DNA from: Acidimicrobiia bacterium
GTDB lineage: Bacteria > Actinomycetota > Acidimicrobiia > Spongiisociales > UBA5794
NCBI GenBank assembly: GCA_036396535.1
Contig: DASWKR010000060.1
Span: 28,937-92,936, forward strand
Reading direction: 5' to 3'
Length of the DNA stretch: 64,000 nucleotides
Both the position numbers and the translations under genes were made by a program. Shown here piece after piece: positions 1 to 7,860 of the stretch (the first letter of the stretch is position 1; every line of letters starts with the position of its first letter). Below the pieces are notes generated by a model that saw only the letters and a program-made list of their open reading frames with translations, searched no databases and was not told the DNA's origin.

Positions 1-1
1 G

Positions 2-232
2 TCGATCGTCGAGACGGGGCGCATCGACGGCGGGCTGGGGTCGCAGGTGCTCTCCGTCGCCGAGCGGCTCGACGAGAGCGGTTACGAGCTCCTCGAGTTC
101 GAGATACGCGACGGGAGAGCCGTCGCCGTGGCGACGCGCCTCGCGCCCGATCGCGAGCAGTTCACATTCGAGATGCGGGCCGACGGGTCGGTCGACGTCG
201 ACGACCTGCCGGATCCGGTCGCCATCTCGTGA
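2..232 (+). CDS. Partial hypothetical protein, C-terminal end
   Basis: The reading frame is open from the left edge of the window and stops with TGA at 230-232, so only the last 76 codons are present. The visible part is acidic and soluble, without membrane segments, cysteines or a motif I recognise. A GTG at 47 could be an internal start, but the frame continues upstream without a stop, so a longer gene cut by the window edge is more likely. It lies just upstream of a geranylgeranyl-reductase-like gene on the same strand. No function is assigned. Confidence 0.6.
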   Translation, partial: SIVETGRIDGGLGSQVLSVAERLDESGYELLEFEIRDGRAVAVATRLAPDREQFTFEMRADGSVDVDDLPDPVAIS

Positions 233-265
233 TGGGGTCGGAGCAGTGGCCCGCCCCGCAAGCCC

Positions 266-271
266 TAATGT
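266..271 (+). promoter_or_regulatory. Candidate -10 box for a leaderless transcript
   Basis: TAATGT lies seven bases before the ATG at 279. No purine-rich ribosome binding site lies between them. The spacing predicts transcription starting at or next to the A of the ATG. No convincing -35 is visible. The same arrangement occurs before several other genes in this window. Confidence 0.4.
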
Positions 272-278
272 CACCGCC

Positions 279-1541
279 ATGACCTCGCCGGACGTCCTCG
301 TCGTCGGAGGCGGACCTGGTGGCGCGGCCGCGGCGTACTGGCTCGCCAAGGCCGGGCTCTCAGTCCTCGTCGCCGAAAAGAAGGCGTATCCGCGGGACAA
401 GACGTGCGGTGACGGGCTGACCCCCCGCGCCGTGAAGCAACTCATCGACATGGGATTCGACTTCGACGTTCCCGAGTTGCACCGCATCACGGGCCTGCGC
501 GCCTATGCAGGGGATCTCACCATCGAGCTCCCGTGGCCCGAGCATTCGATCTACCCGAGTTGGGGCGCCGTCATCCGACGCGCCGACCTCGACATGCAGG
601 TCGCCACGCTGGCGGAGAAGCAGGGCGCCATCGTCAGGCAGCGTACGGAGGCCGTCGCCGTCGTCGAGTCGGGGCGGCTCGCCGCAGTCGAGCTGAGGGA
701 AAAGGACGGCGACCGCGACGTCGTCACCGACGTCGTCACGCCGAAGGTGACCGTCATTGCAGACGGCTCCCTCTCCCGCTTCGGCAGGGCACTCGGCACG
801 AGCCGGCGCCGTGACTACCCGTACGGCATGGCCATCAGGGCTTACTACGAGAGCTCCAACTCGAAGGACTCGATGCTGGAGAGCCAGCTCAACATCCTCG
901 ACGCCGAGGGACGGACACTCCCCGGCTACGGCTGGATCTTCCCGCTCGGCGACGGCACCATCAACGTCGGCGCAGGTGTCCTGTCGAGCTTCAAGGGCTG
1001 GAAGGACGTGAACACGTCTCGCGTGCTCGACGCCTACGTTGGCAGCCTGCCCGGCTACTGGGAGGTCACGGCCGAGTCGCAACTGACGCGCCCGGTCGGG
1101 GGCAAGCTGCCGATGGCGCTGTCGGTGGGCCCGAGGGTCGGATCGAACTGGATCGCGATCGGCGATGCGGCAGGGGCCGTCAACCCGTTCAACGGCGAGG
1201 GCATCGACTACGCGTACGAGACGGGCCGGCTGGCGGCGGTGCACGTCGGACGAGCGATCGGCTCTCGAGACATGTCGCTGCTCCATCGCTACAGCCAGGC
1301 GCTCGAGGACGAGTACTCCGACTACAACAGGGTCGCCAGGGCATTCGTGATTGCGATCGGCAATCCCAAGGTGATGAAGACGCTGACCAGGCTCGGTCTG
1401 CGCTCCCGCCCGCTCATGGAGTGGGTGCTCAAGGTGATGGCGAACCTCCTCGAACCGGAGGACCAGGGGATGAGCGAGCGGGTCTACCATGCCATCGAGC
1501 GGGTCGTGAAGGTAGGCCCCGACCCATTGCTGAAGCCCTGA
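279..1541 (+). CDS. Geranylgeranyl reductase family FAD-dependent oxidoreductase (possible menaquinone reductase, MenJ-like)
   Basis: Predicted flavoprotein of 420 residues. The N-terminal dinucleotide-binding motif VVGGGPGG is at about residues 8-15, followed by the family motif CGDGLTPRAV near residue 45. The second FAD motif AIGDAAGAVNPFNGEG is near residue 297. The family reduces isoprenoid double bonds; in mycobacteria MenJ saturates one unit of the menaquinone side chain. In Streptomyces a homologue sits close to nuoA, as here, which supports a role with respiratory quinone, but the substrate is inference. I chose ATG 279 because a -10-like box stands seven bases upstream; a GTG at 246 would add 11 residues outside the conserved fold and has only a poorly spaced GGAG. 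Expected to act at the inner face of the membrane. Confidence 0.8.
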   Translation: MTSPDVLVVGGGPGGAAAAYWLAKAGLSVLVAEKKAYPRDKTCGDGLTPRAVKQLIDMGFDFDVPELHRITGLRAYAGDLTIELPWPEHSIYPSWGAVIRRADLDMQVATLAEKQGAIVRQRTEAVAVVESGRLAAVELREKDGDRDVVTDVVTPKVTVIADGSLSRFGRALGTSRRRDYPYGMAIRAYYESSNSKDSMLESQLNILDAEGRTLPGYGWIFPLGDGTINVGAGVLSSFKGWKDVNTSRVLDAYVGSLPGYWEVTAESQLTRPVGGKLPMALSVGPRVGSNWIAIGDAAGAVNPFNGEGIDYAYETGRLAAVHVGRAIGSRDMSLLHRYSQALEDEYSDYNRVARAFVIAIGNPKVMKTLTRLGLRSRPLMEWVLKVMANLLEPEDQGMSERVYHAIERVVKVGPDPLLKP

Positions 1542-1627
1542 GTCACTCCGGCCGATCCGCAGGGACGCCCCAGCCACCACCGAAGAATGCGTGCCCGTCG
1601 ACCGTGAGCGATGGGCTTTTCGACCCA

Positions 1628-1655
1628 TTGCCATCTTCTCCCTCGCCGGTACGCT
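1628..1655 (+). promoter_or_regulatory. Candidate sigma70-type promoter
   Basis: TTGCCA (1628-1633) and TACGCT (1650-1655) are separated by 16 bases. This would give a short leader ending at the ribosome binding site before the small ORF at 1710. Confidence 0.4.
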
Positions 1656-1709
1656 GACACGTGCAGACGGCGGGTCAGCTGTCGCAGGGGCTACACGGAG
1701 GGGGAAGCC

Positions 1710-1913
1710 ATGCGCTTCGAGCGCGTGCGTATGCGTCGTTGGACATTTCTCGTGATCCTCGCGTTGGTTTGCGGCGGCCTTGCCGAGTGGGCGCCGCCCA
1801 GAAGTCCGGCAAGATCCATCCCTGCGCGTCGAACCGCACCGCCACAACGACGAGGTGCACGTCGTGTAGAACCGGCGGGGCCGCCGCGGCAAGCCCCGGG
1901 ACGGCTGCGCTGA
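1710..1913 (+). CDS. Possible small secreted protein, perhaps frameshifted
   Basis: ATG 1710 follows a strong GGAGGGGG ribosome binding site and lies about 55 bases downstream of a plausible promoter. The first 22 residues look like a signal peptide: basic residues, then the hydrophobic stretch WTFLVILALVCGGLA. After that the sequence turns into arginine/proline-rich text typical of a wrong frame. Other frames over the same DNA read more like a mature secreted protein, for example the cysteine-bearing TCPDGTNSDANGGTCLG around 1920-1970. A small exported protein broken by one or more indels is therefore possible; so is chance. No homologue is recognised. Confidence 0.25.
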   Translation: MRFERVRMRRWTFLVILALVCGGLAEWAPPRSPARSIPARRTAPPQRRGARRVEPAGPPRQAPGRLR

Positions 1914-2038
1914 TACGACGTGTCCTGATGGGACGAACTCGGATGCGAACGGTGGGACCTGTCTGGGTCACCTGACCCATAACCGGGCTGAGGTGCCGGG
2001 AAGGCGGGGGTCAGAGCCTCCGACCGGCCGGGCCGACG

Positions 2039-3138
2039 TCACGGGGGTGCGTTCGCTCGTGGGGGGAGGAGCCGACGCCGTTGCGGTGGTGTCGCGGGGT
2101 CGAGGGTGTAGCCGCGCAGGTGAACCACGACGTGGTGGTGATACCAGCACAGCGTGGCCAGGTTGTCGGCGTCGTGGCTGCCACCCTCAGACCACGGGAT
2201 GACATGGTGAGGTTGGAGGCGGTAACGCGACGAGCACCCCTCGATCGCGCAGGCACCGTCGCGCCACACAACGAACCTGCGGACCGCTCCCGGGATGGCC
2301 CGCTGTGACCTGGTCACAGTGACCGGACGACCGCCGTCGCCGATCCCGACGACGTTGACCCCGGCGGTGCAAAGGAGCATCTCGAGGGTGGCCGGCCCGA
2401 CCCGCGGACCGGCGGCGACCTCGGCGCCTGCCTCGCCCCGGGTGTCCGCTGCCAGAGCGGCGTCGACACCGTCACGGCAGGCACCCGCGGACCACCCATC
2501 CCCGGCTCACCGTCGAGTGAGTCCTCGGCGATCGAAACCAGCGCATCCGCCAACCTGGCGCCCCGCGACTCGCCGCCAGGAAACGACGGCAACTCATCCG
2601 AACGCTGATACACCGCCTTCTCCAAGGTGGCGAAATCGAAACCGGGGAGCTCCCCCCACGCCCGCCCCGACGACCGGTCGAGGCTCGGCTGCATCGCCAG
2701 ATGCCGCCCGGCGGCGACCTGGCGCTCGTCACGGCGAGTGACACGACGGTGACGACCGGCCAACCTGCCCACCCCGGCGATATCGAAGCCACCGGAAGCG
2801 ACGAGCAGATCGGCGTCACCGCCCGCAGCCGCCAAGCGACCCGTGGCGACCGCTCGGTCGAACGACACGTCCCCGACCATCAGCGCCTCCCAAACCTCCG
2901 GCACGCCAGTCAAGATCTTCATCGCACGGGTCAGCGAACGAGCCGATTCGTGAGACACGTCACAGCGAGCCGCCACCCAATCCTCCAAAGACCGGGCACC
3001 GTCGACCTGCTGAACCTGGGCCGCATCCAACCCCCGCAACAACTCGAGCTGCCTGGCCCGCAAGCGCCCGACGATCCGCTCACACGCCACCAACTCCTCC
3101 TCGAGCGTGTCAACCGACGTTTCACTCATCGAGAACAT
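2039..3138 (-). pseudogene. DUF222 / HNH endonuclease domain gene, frameshifted
   Basis: The upstream part (3138 down to about 2465) encodes a DUF222-type helical domain beginning MFSMSETSV. The downstream part (about 2465 to 2039) encodes, in a different frame, an HNH nuclease domain with the motif LQPHHVIPWSEGG and the later DNLATLCWYHHHVVH. Joining the two frames near 2465 restores a normal protein of about 366 residues, so a single missing base (or two extra) breaks the gene. The family includes the mycobacterial 13E12 repeat proteins, which occur in many copies in actinobacterial genomes. The frameshift may be real decay or a sequencing error. A TAGGTT box six bases upstream suggests a leaderless start at 3138. 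Confidence 0.8.
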
Positions 3139-3144
3139 GACCAC

Positions 3145-3150
3145 AACCTA
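3145..3150 (-). promoter_or_regulatory. Candidate -10 box of the DUF222/HNH gene
   Basis: On the minus strand TAGGTT is followed after six bases by the ATG at 3138, the spacing expected of a leaderless transcript. Confidence 0.35.
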
Positions 3151-3223
3151 CGACCCGGATACGACAGAAACCGGCCTGCAGCGCCTGTGGGCTCGGGCGT
3201 CGTGGCGGGGTCGCGGCGCGAGC

Positions 3224-4216
3224 TCAGACGCCGCAGCCGACGGCCATCACGGGCACCGGGCCGAGGTCGTCGTCGACGTACTGCCATATCGTCGTGCTCG
3301 AGCCTTCGTAGTACTGATCGTCGACGGCGAACTCCATGATGCCGTCGCCGTTCAGGTCGCCGAAGGCGTCGAATCGGAAGACGTCGAGGGCGATGATCGC
3401 CCCTTCGACCTCTGGCTCCTCGACGACGAACAACTCGAGGACCGCAGTCTCGACCACCTCGTCGACGACCTTGCGCATGAATGCAACCGAGTAGTCGCCG
3501 ACGGCGGCCGGGTTGAGGCTCCCGTTGGCCTGGCGCTCCGCCACGACGAAGGCCTCCTCGACGCCGTCGCCCTCGAGGTCGGTCCTGATCGCCTGGACGA
3601 TCGTCGGCGCTCGATCGTCGATGCCCCGCGACGCCAGGAGCTCGGAGGCTGCTCCCACGTAGACCTCGGGGACCGGATCGAGGACGGTCACGGGATACGG
3701 CTGCACGTTCCACGAGGCGGACACGGCAACCGGCCGCGGGCGCGGCCAATCCGATCCGTCCAGCTCGCCGAAGTCGATCGGCACGTCTGCGCTTCCTTCG
3801 ACGAACTCGCACCCGGGGCCCGGTTCTCCTCCGATTGCGAGTGCGACCGGCTCGGAGAGCAGGAGGAGCTGGTACTCCTCACCTCCCGACGCGGGAACGG
3901 GCGGGCCGCCCGTCGCCTCGATCCACTCGCTCCCGTCCCACCAGCCGACGACGCCGTCCCCTGCGGCGACCACCGGCAAAGAAGTGACGGAGCCGGCGAG
4001 CGACGTCGTGGTCGCCGGCGGAACGGTCGTCGTCGTCGCTGGAACGGTCGTCGTCGTGACCTCGGGAACGGTCGTCGTCGTTGGCGGAACGGACGTCGTG
4101 GTGGTTGCCTGCGTGGTCGTTCCGGCCGGCTGTGATCCCGATGTCGTCGTCTCCGCCTCGCCGCCGCACGCAGCTGCGGCGACGAGCAGAGCGAGGACCA
4201 TGGCCGTCCTGCCCAT
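3224..4216 (-). CDS. Secreted lipoprotein with threonine-rich linker, unknown function
   Basis: Protein of 330 residues. It begins with a lipoprotein signal peptide (MGRTAMVLALLVAAAAC, lipid-modified Cys at 17). Residues of about 22-75 form a linker of TTTT and VPPTTTT repeats, then comes a soluble domain of about 250 residues. Near the C-terminus DLNGDGIMEFAVDD resembles a short calcium-binding or VCBS/FG-GAP-like Asp-rich loop, and a similar DLEGDGVEEAFVV lies further upstream. The ATG at 4216 has a GGAGG ribosome binding site. It is transcribed away from the nuo operon, sharing the 129-base interval 4217-4345. The likely location is the outer face of the cytoplasmic membrane. No family function is recognised. 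Confidence 0.75.
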   Translation of the reverse strand: MGRTAMVLALLVAAAACGGEAETTTSGSQPAGTTTQATTTTSVPPTTTTVPEVTTTTVPATTTTVPPATTTSLAGSVTSLPVVAAGDGVVGWWDGSEWIEATGGPPVPASGGEEYQLLLLSEPVALAIGGEPGPGCEFVEGSADVPIDFGELDGSDWPRPRPVAVSASWNVQPYPVTVLDPVPEVYVGAASELLASRGIDDRAPTIVQAIRTDLEGDGVEEAFVVAERQANGSLNPAAVGDYSVAFMRKVVDEVVETAVLELFVVEEPEVEGAIIALDVFRFDAFGDLNGDGIMEFAVDDQYYEGSSTTIWQYVDDDLGPVPVMAVGCGV

Positions 4217-4293
4217 CGATTCCTCCAGACATGTGCGATCGCCCAGGCAACGGTAACGGTCACGCCGTCCGCGCCATGCAGGTGAGGTTGATT

Positions 4294-4321
4294 TTGGACG
4301 CTGCATGGCCCTTCCTAATCT
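4294..4321 (+). promoter_or_regulatory. Candidate promoter of the first nuo operon
   Basis: TTGGAC (4294-4299) and TAATCT (4316-4321) are spaced by 16 bases. An AGGAG ribosome binding site follows at about 4335, before nuoA ATG 4346. The second nuo operon has a very similar TTGGAG-16-TATACT element. Confidence 0.5.
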
Positions 4322-4345
4322 CACGCCGGTGACAGGAGCACCCCG

Positions 4346-4771
4346 ATGACGCTCGCGGACTACCTCCCGATCGCCCTCATGGTCATCCTCGGCACCGGTT
4401 TCGCGGTAGCCGCGATGTACCTGTCGTGGAGGCTCGGCCCCAAGAACCCGACGCCCGAGAAGCTGGCGCCGTACGAGTGCGGGATCGTGCCTCTGCAGGA
4501 GCCGGTCGAGCGATTCCCGGTGAAGTTCTACATCGTCGCCATGCTGTTCGTGATCTTCGACGTCGAGTTGATCTTCCTCTTCGCATGGGCGGTCCGGTTC
4601 GACCAGTTCCAGTGGGCCGGGATCGGCGCCATGGCGGTCTTCGTCGGCCTCCTGCTCGAGACGCTGCTCTACGTGTGGAAGCGCGGTGCGCTCGATTGGA
4701 ACGTGGCGCACCGCGCCCGTTACCGCCGGGTGGCGGCGATCGAGCCACCACCCTCAGAGGAAGCCGCCTGA
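4346..4771 (+). CDS. nuoA: NADH-quinone oxidoreductase subunit A (complex I, cluster 1)
   Basis: NuoA of 141 residues, slightly long for the family. It has three predicted membrane helices and the conserved YECG loop motif around residue 47, followed by [18 protein letters not shown]. The subunit lies in the membrane arm next to NuoH and NuoJ and helps shape the quinone site. It is the first gene of a 14-gene operon; its TGA overlaps the nuoB ATG by one base. A good ribosome binding site (AGGAG) precedes ATG 4346. Confidence 0.95.
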   Translation: MTLADYLPIALMVILGTGFAVAAMYLSWRLGPKNPTPEKLAPYECGIVPLQEPVERFPVKFYIVAMLFVIFDVELIFLFAWAVRFDQFQWAGIGAMAVFVGLLLETLLYVWKRGALDWNVAHRARYRRVAAIEPPPSEEAA

Positions 4772-5241
4772 TGGCGGGTGAGACGACGCCGCCCGGGATG
4801 ATGCTCACGACTCTCGAGAAGGGCGTGAATTGGGCGCGCACCCGCTCGATGTGGGGCGCAGTGTTCGGCCTGGCGTGCTGCGCGATCGAGATGATGGCGA
4901 CCGGCGCAGCCCACAACGACCTCGGTCGCTTCGGGATGGAGGTGTTCCGGGCGTCGCCGCGCCAGGCAGACCTGATGATCGTGGCGGGAAGGGTGTCGCA
5001 GAAGATGGCGCCCGTGCTGCGCCAGGTGTACGACCAGATGTCCGAGCCGAAATGGGTGATATCGATGGGCGCCTGCGCATCGACGGGCGGCATGTTCAAC
5101 AACTACGCGCTCGTCCAGGGCGTAGACCAGGTCGTGCCGGTCGACATCTACGTGCCGGGTTGCCCTCCCGGGCCCCAGTCGTTGATGCACGGCATCCTGA
5201 CGCTGCACGACAAGATCATGGACGGGGAGATCGTCAGGTGA
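4771..5241 (+). CDS. nuoB: NADH-quinone oxidoreductase subunit B (complex I, cluster 1)
   Basis: NuoB of 156 residues, which carries iron-sulfur cluster N2, the last redox centre before the quinone. The four expected ligands are visible: the tandem Cys36-Cys37 in [10 protein letters not shown], Cys102, and Cys131 in VPGCPPGP. The start ATG overlaps the nuoA stop by one base and the end overlaps nuoC by four bases, indicating translational coupling. It is clearly diverged from the second-cluster copy at 34255. Confidence 0.97.
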   Translation: MAGETTPPGMMLTTLEKGVNWARTRSMWGAVFGLACCAIEMMATGAAHNDLGRFGMEVFRASPRQADLMIVAGRVSQKMAPVLRQVYDQMSEPKWVISMGACASTGGMFNNYALVQGVDQVVPVDIYVPGCPPGPQSLMHGILTLHDKIMDGEIVR

Positions 5242-5798
5242 CGGACGAGGCGCCGGCGCTCGAGACGGCAGACGGGGGCGTCGGCAAGGTACGGCCGGGA
5301 TCGCCACCACCGGCCGACCCGGTGTTGAGCACCCTTCACGAGGCGGCGCCCGCCTCTCGCTTCGAGCGCTTCGAGCCGGGCAACGGCCCCGCTCAGGACG
5401 TCGTCATCGTCGACAGGGCCGGGTACCACGACCTCGTCTCCGCAGCGCACTCGGAGCGCTTCGACACGTTCGCAGACCTGTGCGGCGTCGACTATCTGGG
5501 ACGGAAGCCACGCTTCGAGGTCGTGCTCAACGTCGTCTCACACCCGATGCGCAGGCGACTGCGGATCCGGGTCGGGATCCCGGGCGACAACCCGACGGTC
5601 GCCACCGTCTCGGACGTGTACCCGGGGGCGAACTTCTTCGAGCGCGAGGCATACGACCTGTTCGGCATCGTCTTCGAAGGCCACCCCGACCTCACCAGGA
5701 TCCTGATGCCCGACGATTGGGAGGGTCACCCGCTTCGCAAGGACTACGCAGTCGGCTCGGTCCCGGTCCAGTTCAAGGGAGCACCGCACGCCTCATGA
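5238..5798 (+). CDS. nuoC: NADH-quinone oxidoreductase subunit C (complex I, cluster 1)
   Basis: NuoC of 186 residues, a peripheral-arm subunit that packs against NuoD. The signature region is present: [20 protein letters not shown] followed by [13 protein letters not shown] near the C-terminus. The first 50 or so residues are acidic and poorly conserved. GTG 5238 is the start, overlapping the nuoB stop by four bases (GTGA). Confidence 0.95.
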   Translation: MTDEAPALETADGGVGKVRPGSPPPADPVLSTLHEAAPASRFERFEPGNGPAQDVVIVDRAGYHDLVSAAHSERFDTFADLCGVDYLGRKPRFEVVLNVVSHPMRRRLRIRVGIPGDNPTVATVSDVYPGANFFEREAYDLFGIVFEGHPDLTRILMPDDWEGHPLRKDYAVGSVPVQFKGAPHAS

Positions 5799-7228
5799 GC
5801 GACACCCCCGACCGCGCGACTGGAGACCTCGAGGCGCCGATCGCGGAGCCGCCGGAGTCCGATGAACTCGAGTCCACCGTCGCCACCCAGCGGCGTGCGG
5901 TGCACGAGATCTGGCTGGCCGGCACGGAGGAGCCCGACTGGGTCAAGGCCGGCACGGACGAGGGGGCCCAGGAGCTGCTGCCGGACACCGACGATCCGGG
6001 GCTGTCGATCCAGCGAGGCACCGTCGTGTCGGACGACTACGTCACGGACGACTACGTCACGGGCGACGAGCGCCAGATCATCAACATGGGCCCCCAGCAC
6101 CCTTCGACGCACGGCGTGCTCCGCCTCCAATTGGAGCTCGAAGGCGAGACCATCCGCAGGGTGAAGCCGATCATCGGGTACCTGCACACCGGGATGGAGA
6201 AGACGGCGGAGACGCTCACGTACCTGCAGGGCCCGACCAACGTGACCCGCATGGACTACCTGTCCCCCTTCCACAACGAGCTGGCGTACTCGCTGGCTGT
6301 CGAGCAGCTTCTCGGCGTCGCCTTGCCGCCGCGTGCCGACGCCATCCGAGTGCTCATGACCGAGCTCAACCGGGTGGCGAGCCACCTGCTGTGGCTGGCG
6401 ACCCAGGGCATGGACATCGGGGCGATCTCGATGATGCTGTACGGGTGGCGGGAGCGGGAGATCGTCCTCGAGTTCTTCGAGAAGACGACCGGGTTGAGGA
6501 TGAACCACAACTACATCCGCCCCGGAGGCGTCGCCGCCGACCTGCCTGACGGGTGGGAGGCGGACGTCGAGCGGATCCTGCGCGAGGTCCCGGTCGGTAT
6601 GAGCGAGTACCGCGAGATACTCGACGAGAACCCCATCTTCCTGGACCGCACGGTCGGCATCGGCATCATCACTCAGGAGGAGTGCCGGGCGTACGGCGTG
6701 ACGGGCCCGATTGCCAGGGCGAGCGGCATCGATTGGGACCTGCGCAAGGCCTTCCCGTACTCGGGCATCGACGGCTACGAGTTCGACGTCCCCCTCGGGA
6801 AGCACGGCGACGTGTTCGACAGGTACCTGGTTCGCATGGAGGAGATGCGCCAGTCGCTGCGCATCGTCGAACAGGTGCTCGAGACCATGCCACCCGGCGA
6901 CTACAGGACGGCCGACCGCAAGGTGACGCCGCCGCCTCGCAAGCGGATCGACGAGTCGATGGAGGCGCTCATCCATCATTTCAAGATCTTCACCGAAGGC
7001 TTCAAGGTGCCCGCCGGGGAGGTGTACCAGGCAGTCGAGTCGCCCCGGGGCGAGCTGGGCGTCTACCTGGTCGCCCAGGGAGGCGCCAAGCCATGGCGGG
7101 TGCACGTGCGCGGCCCTTCGTTCGCACACGTCCAGGCGCTCCCCATGATGATGACGGACTCCCTCCTCGCCGACATGATCTCGACGTTGGCGTCGACCGA
7201 TCCCGTCCTCGGGGACGTCGATCGATGA
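5795..7228 (+). CDS. nuoD: NADH-quinone oxidoreductase subunit D (complex I, cluster 1) with N-terminal extension
   Basis: NuoD of 477 residues, the 49-kDa-type subunit that forms the quinone pocket with NuoB. The conserved fold begins only near residue 88 with INMGPQHPSTHGVLRL. Before it lies an acidic, low-complexity extension that contains a direct repeat of the unit DDYVT (SDDYVTDDYVTGDE). Typical NuoD proteins, including the copy at 35377, lack most of this. ATG 5795 overlaps the nuoC stop (ATGA), so translation of the extension looks genuine. Further family features are HTGMEKTAETLTYLQ and the C-terminal end LGDVDR. Confidence 0.96.
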   Translation: MSDTPDRATGDLEAPIAEPPESDELESTVATQRRAVHEIWLAGTEEPDWVKAGTDEGAQELLPDTDDPGLSIQRGTVVSDDYVTDDYVTGDERQIINMGPQHPSTHGVLRLQLELEGETIRRVKPIIGYLHTGMEKTAETLTYLQGPTNVTRMDYLSPFHNELAYSLAVEQLLGVALPPRADAIRVLMTELNRVASHLLWLATQGMDIGAISMMLYGWREREIVLEFFEKTTGLRMNHNYIRPGGVAADLPDGWEADVERILREVPVGMSEYREILDENPIFLDRTVGIGIITQEECRAYGVTGPIARASGIDWDLRKAFPYSGIDGYEFDVPLGKHGDVFDRYLVRMEEMRQSLRIVEQVLETMPPGDYRTADRKVTPPPRKRIDESMEALIHHFKIFTEGFKVPAGEVYQAVESPRGELGVYLVAQGGAKPWRVHVRGPSFAHVQALPMMMTDSLLADMISTLASTDPVLGDVDR

Positions 7229-7860
7229 CCGCTCGCCACGCGCCGCCCACCTGGAGCCTCCCCAACCAAGAGCGCGCCAGGAAGATGCTCGGGGCGTACC
7301 CGGACCCTCGCTCAGCGGTCATGCCGTTGCTGTACGTCGCGGCGCTCGAGCACGGCCACGTGAGCGACGACGCGATGCGCCAGGTCGCCGAGCTCACGGG
7401 GCTGACGTCTGCCCAGGTGAGCGCAGTCGCCAGCTTCTACACGATGTACAAGCGCGAGGAGGTCGGCCGCTACCTCGTGTCTGTGTGCACGTCGATCTCG
7501 TGCTTCCTCCTCGGCGCAGACGACGTCCTCGACGCCATCGAGGACGAGACCGGGACACCTGACGGTGAGAGATCGGGTGACGGCGTGTTCTCGGTCGAGC
7601 ACGTCGAATGCCTCGGCGCATGCGGCGGCGCCCCGGCCGTCCAGGTGAACTACGAGCTGGTCGAAGGCGTCGTGCCGGACAAGGGACGCGCCCTGTGCCG
7701 CTGGCTGCGAGACGCCAAGCCGGACACGGTCCTCGGAGACGAGATGCAGAGCCTCTTCGGAGGGGTCCGCTCGTTCGAGTGGGGGCCGCGAGAGAACGAG
7801 GGCGCCGTCGCCGCCGTGCCCGCATTCGGACCGTACGGCTCCGCCAAGGGCGCCCGCTGA
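7225..7860 (+). CDS. nuoE: NADH-quinone oxidoreductase subunit E (complex I, cluster 1)
   Basis: NuoE of 211 residues, a thioredoxin-fold 2Fe-2S protein of the NADH-oxidising module (cluster N1a). The four ligands are visible as Cys88 and Cys93 (VCTSISC) and Cys129 and Cys133 (CLGAC). The last 50 residues are an extension rich in Gly and Ala. ATG 7225 overlaps the nuoD stop by four bases. There is no counterpart in the second nuo cluster. Confidence 0.95.
   Translation: MTARHAPPTWSLPNQERARKMLGAYPDPRSAVMPLLYVAALEHGHVSDDAMRQVAELTGLTSAQVSAVASFYTMYKREEVGRYLVSVCTSISCFLLGADDVLDAIEDETGTPDGERSGDGVFSVEHVECLGACGGAPAVQVNYELVEGVVPDKGRALCRWLRDAKPDTVLGDEMQSLFGGVRSFEWGPRENEGAVAAVPAFGPYGSAKGAR

Larger units (their letters stand above)
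1542..2038. other. Mostly non-coding interval with one doubtful small ORF
   Basis: Nearly 500 bases separate the reductase from the HNH relic. The interval holds a good promoter-like pair (1628-1655) and a small ORF with a strong ribosome binding site (1710-1913), listed separately. Beyond 1913 I see no convincing gene on either strand. Confidence 0.5.

Noticed and set aside
3984..4256. Valine-rich small ORF on the plus strand
   Set aside because: It is the antisense of the threonine-rich linker of the lipoprotein gene; the repeats there are codon repeats of that linker, not a DNA repeat array.
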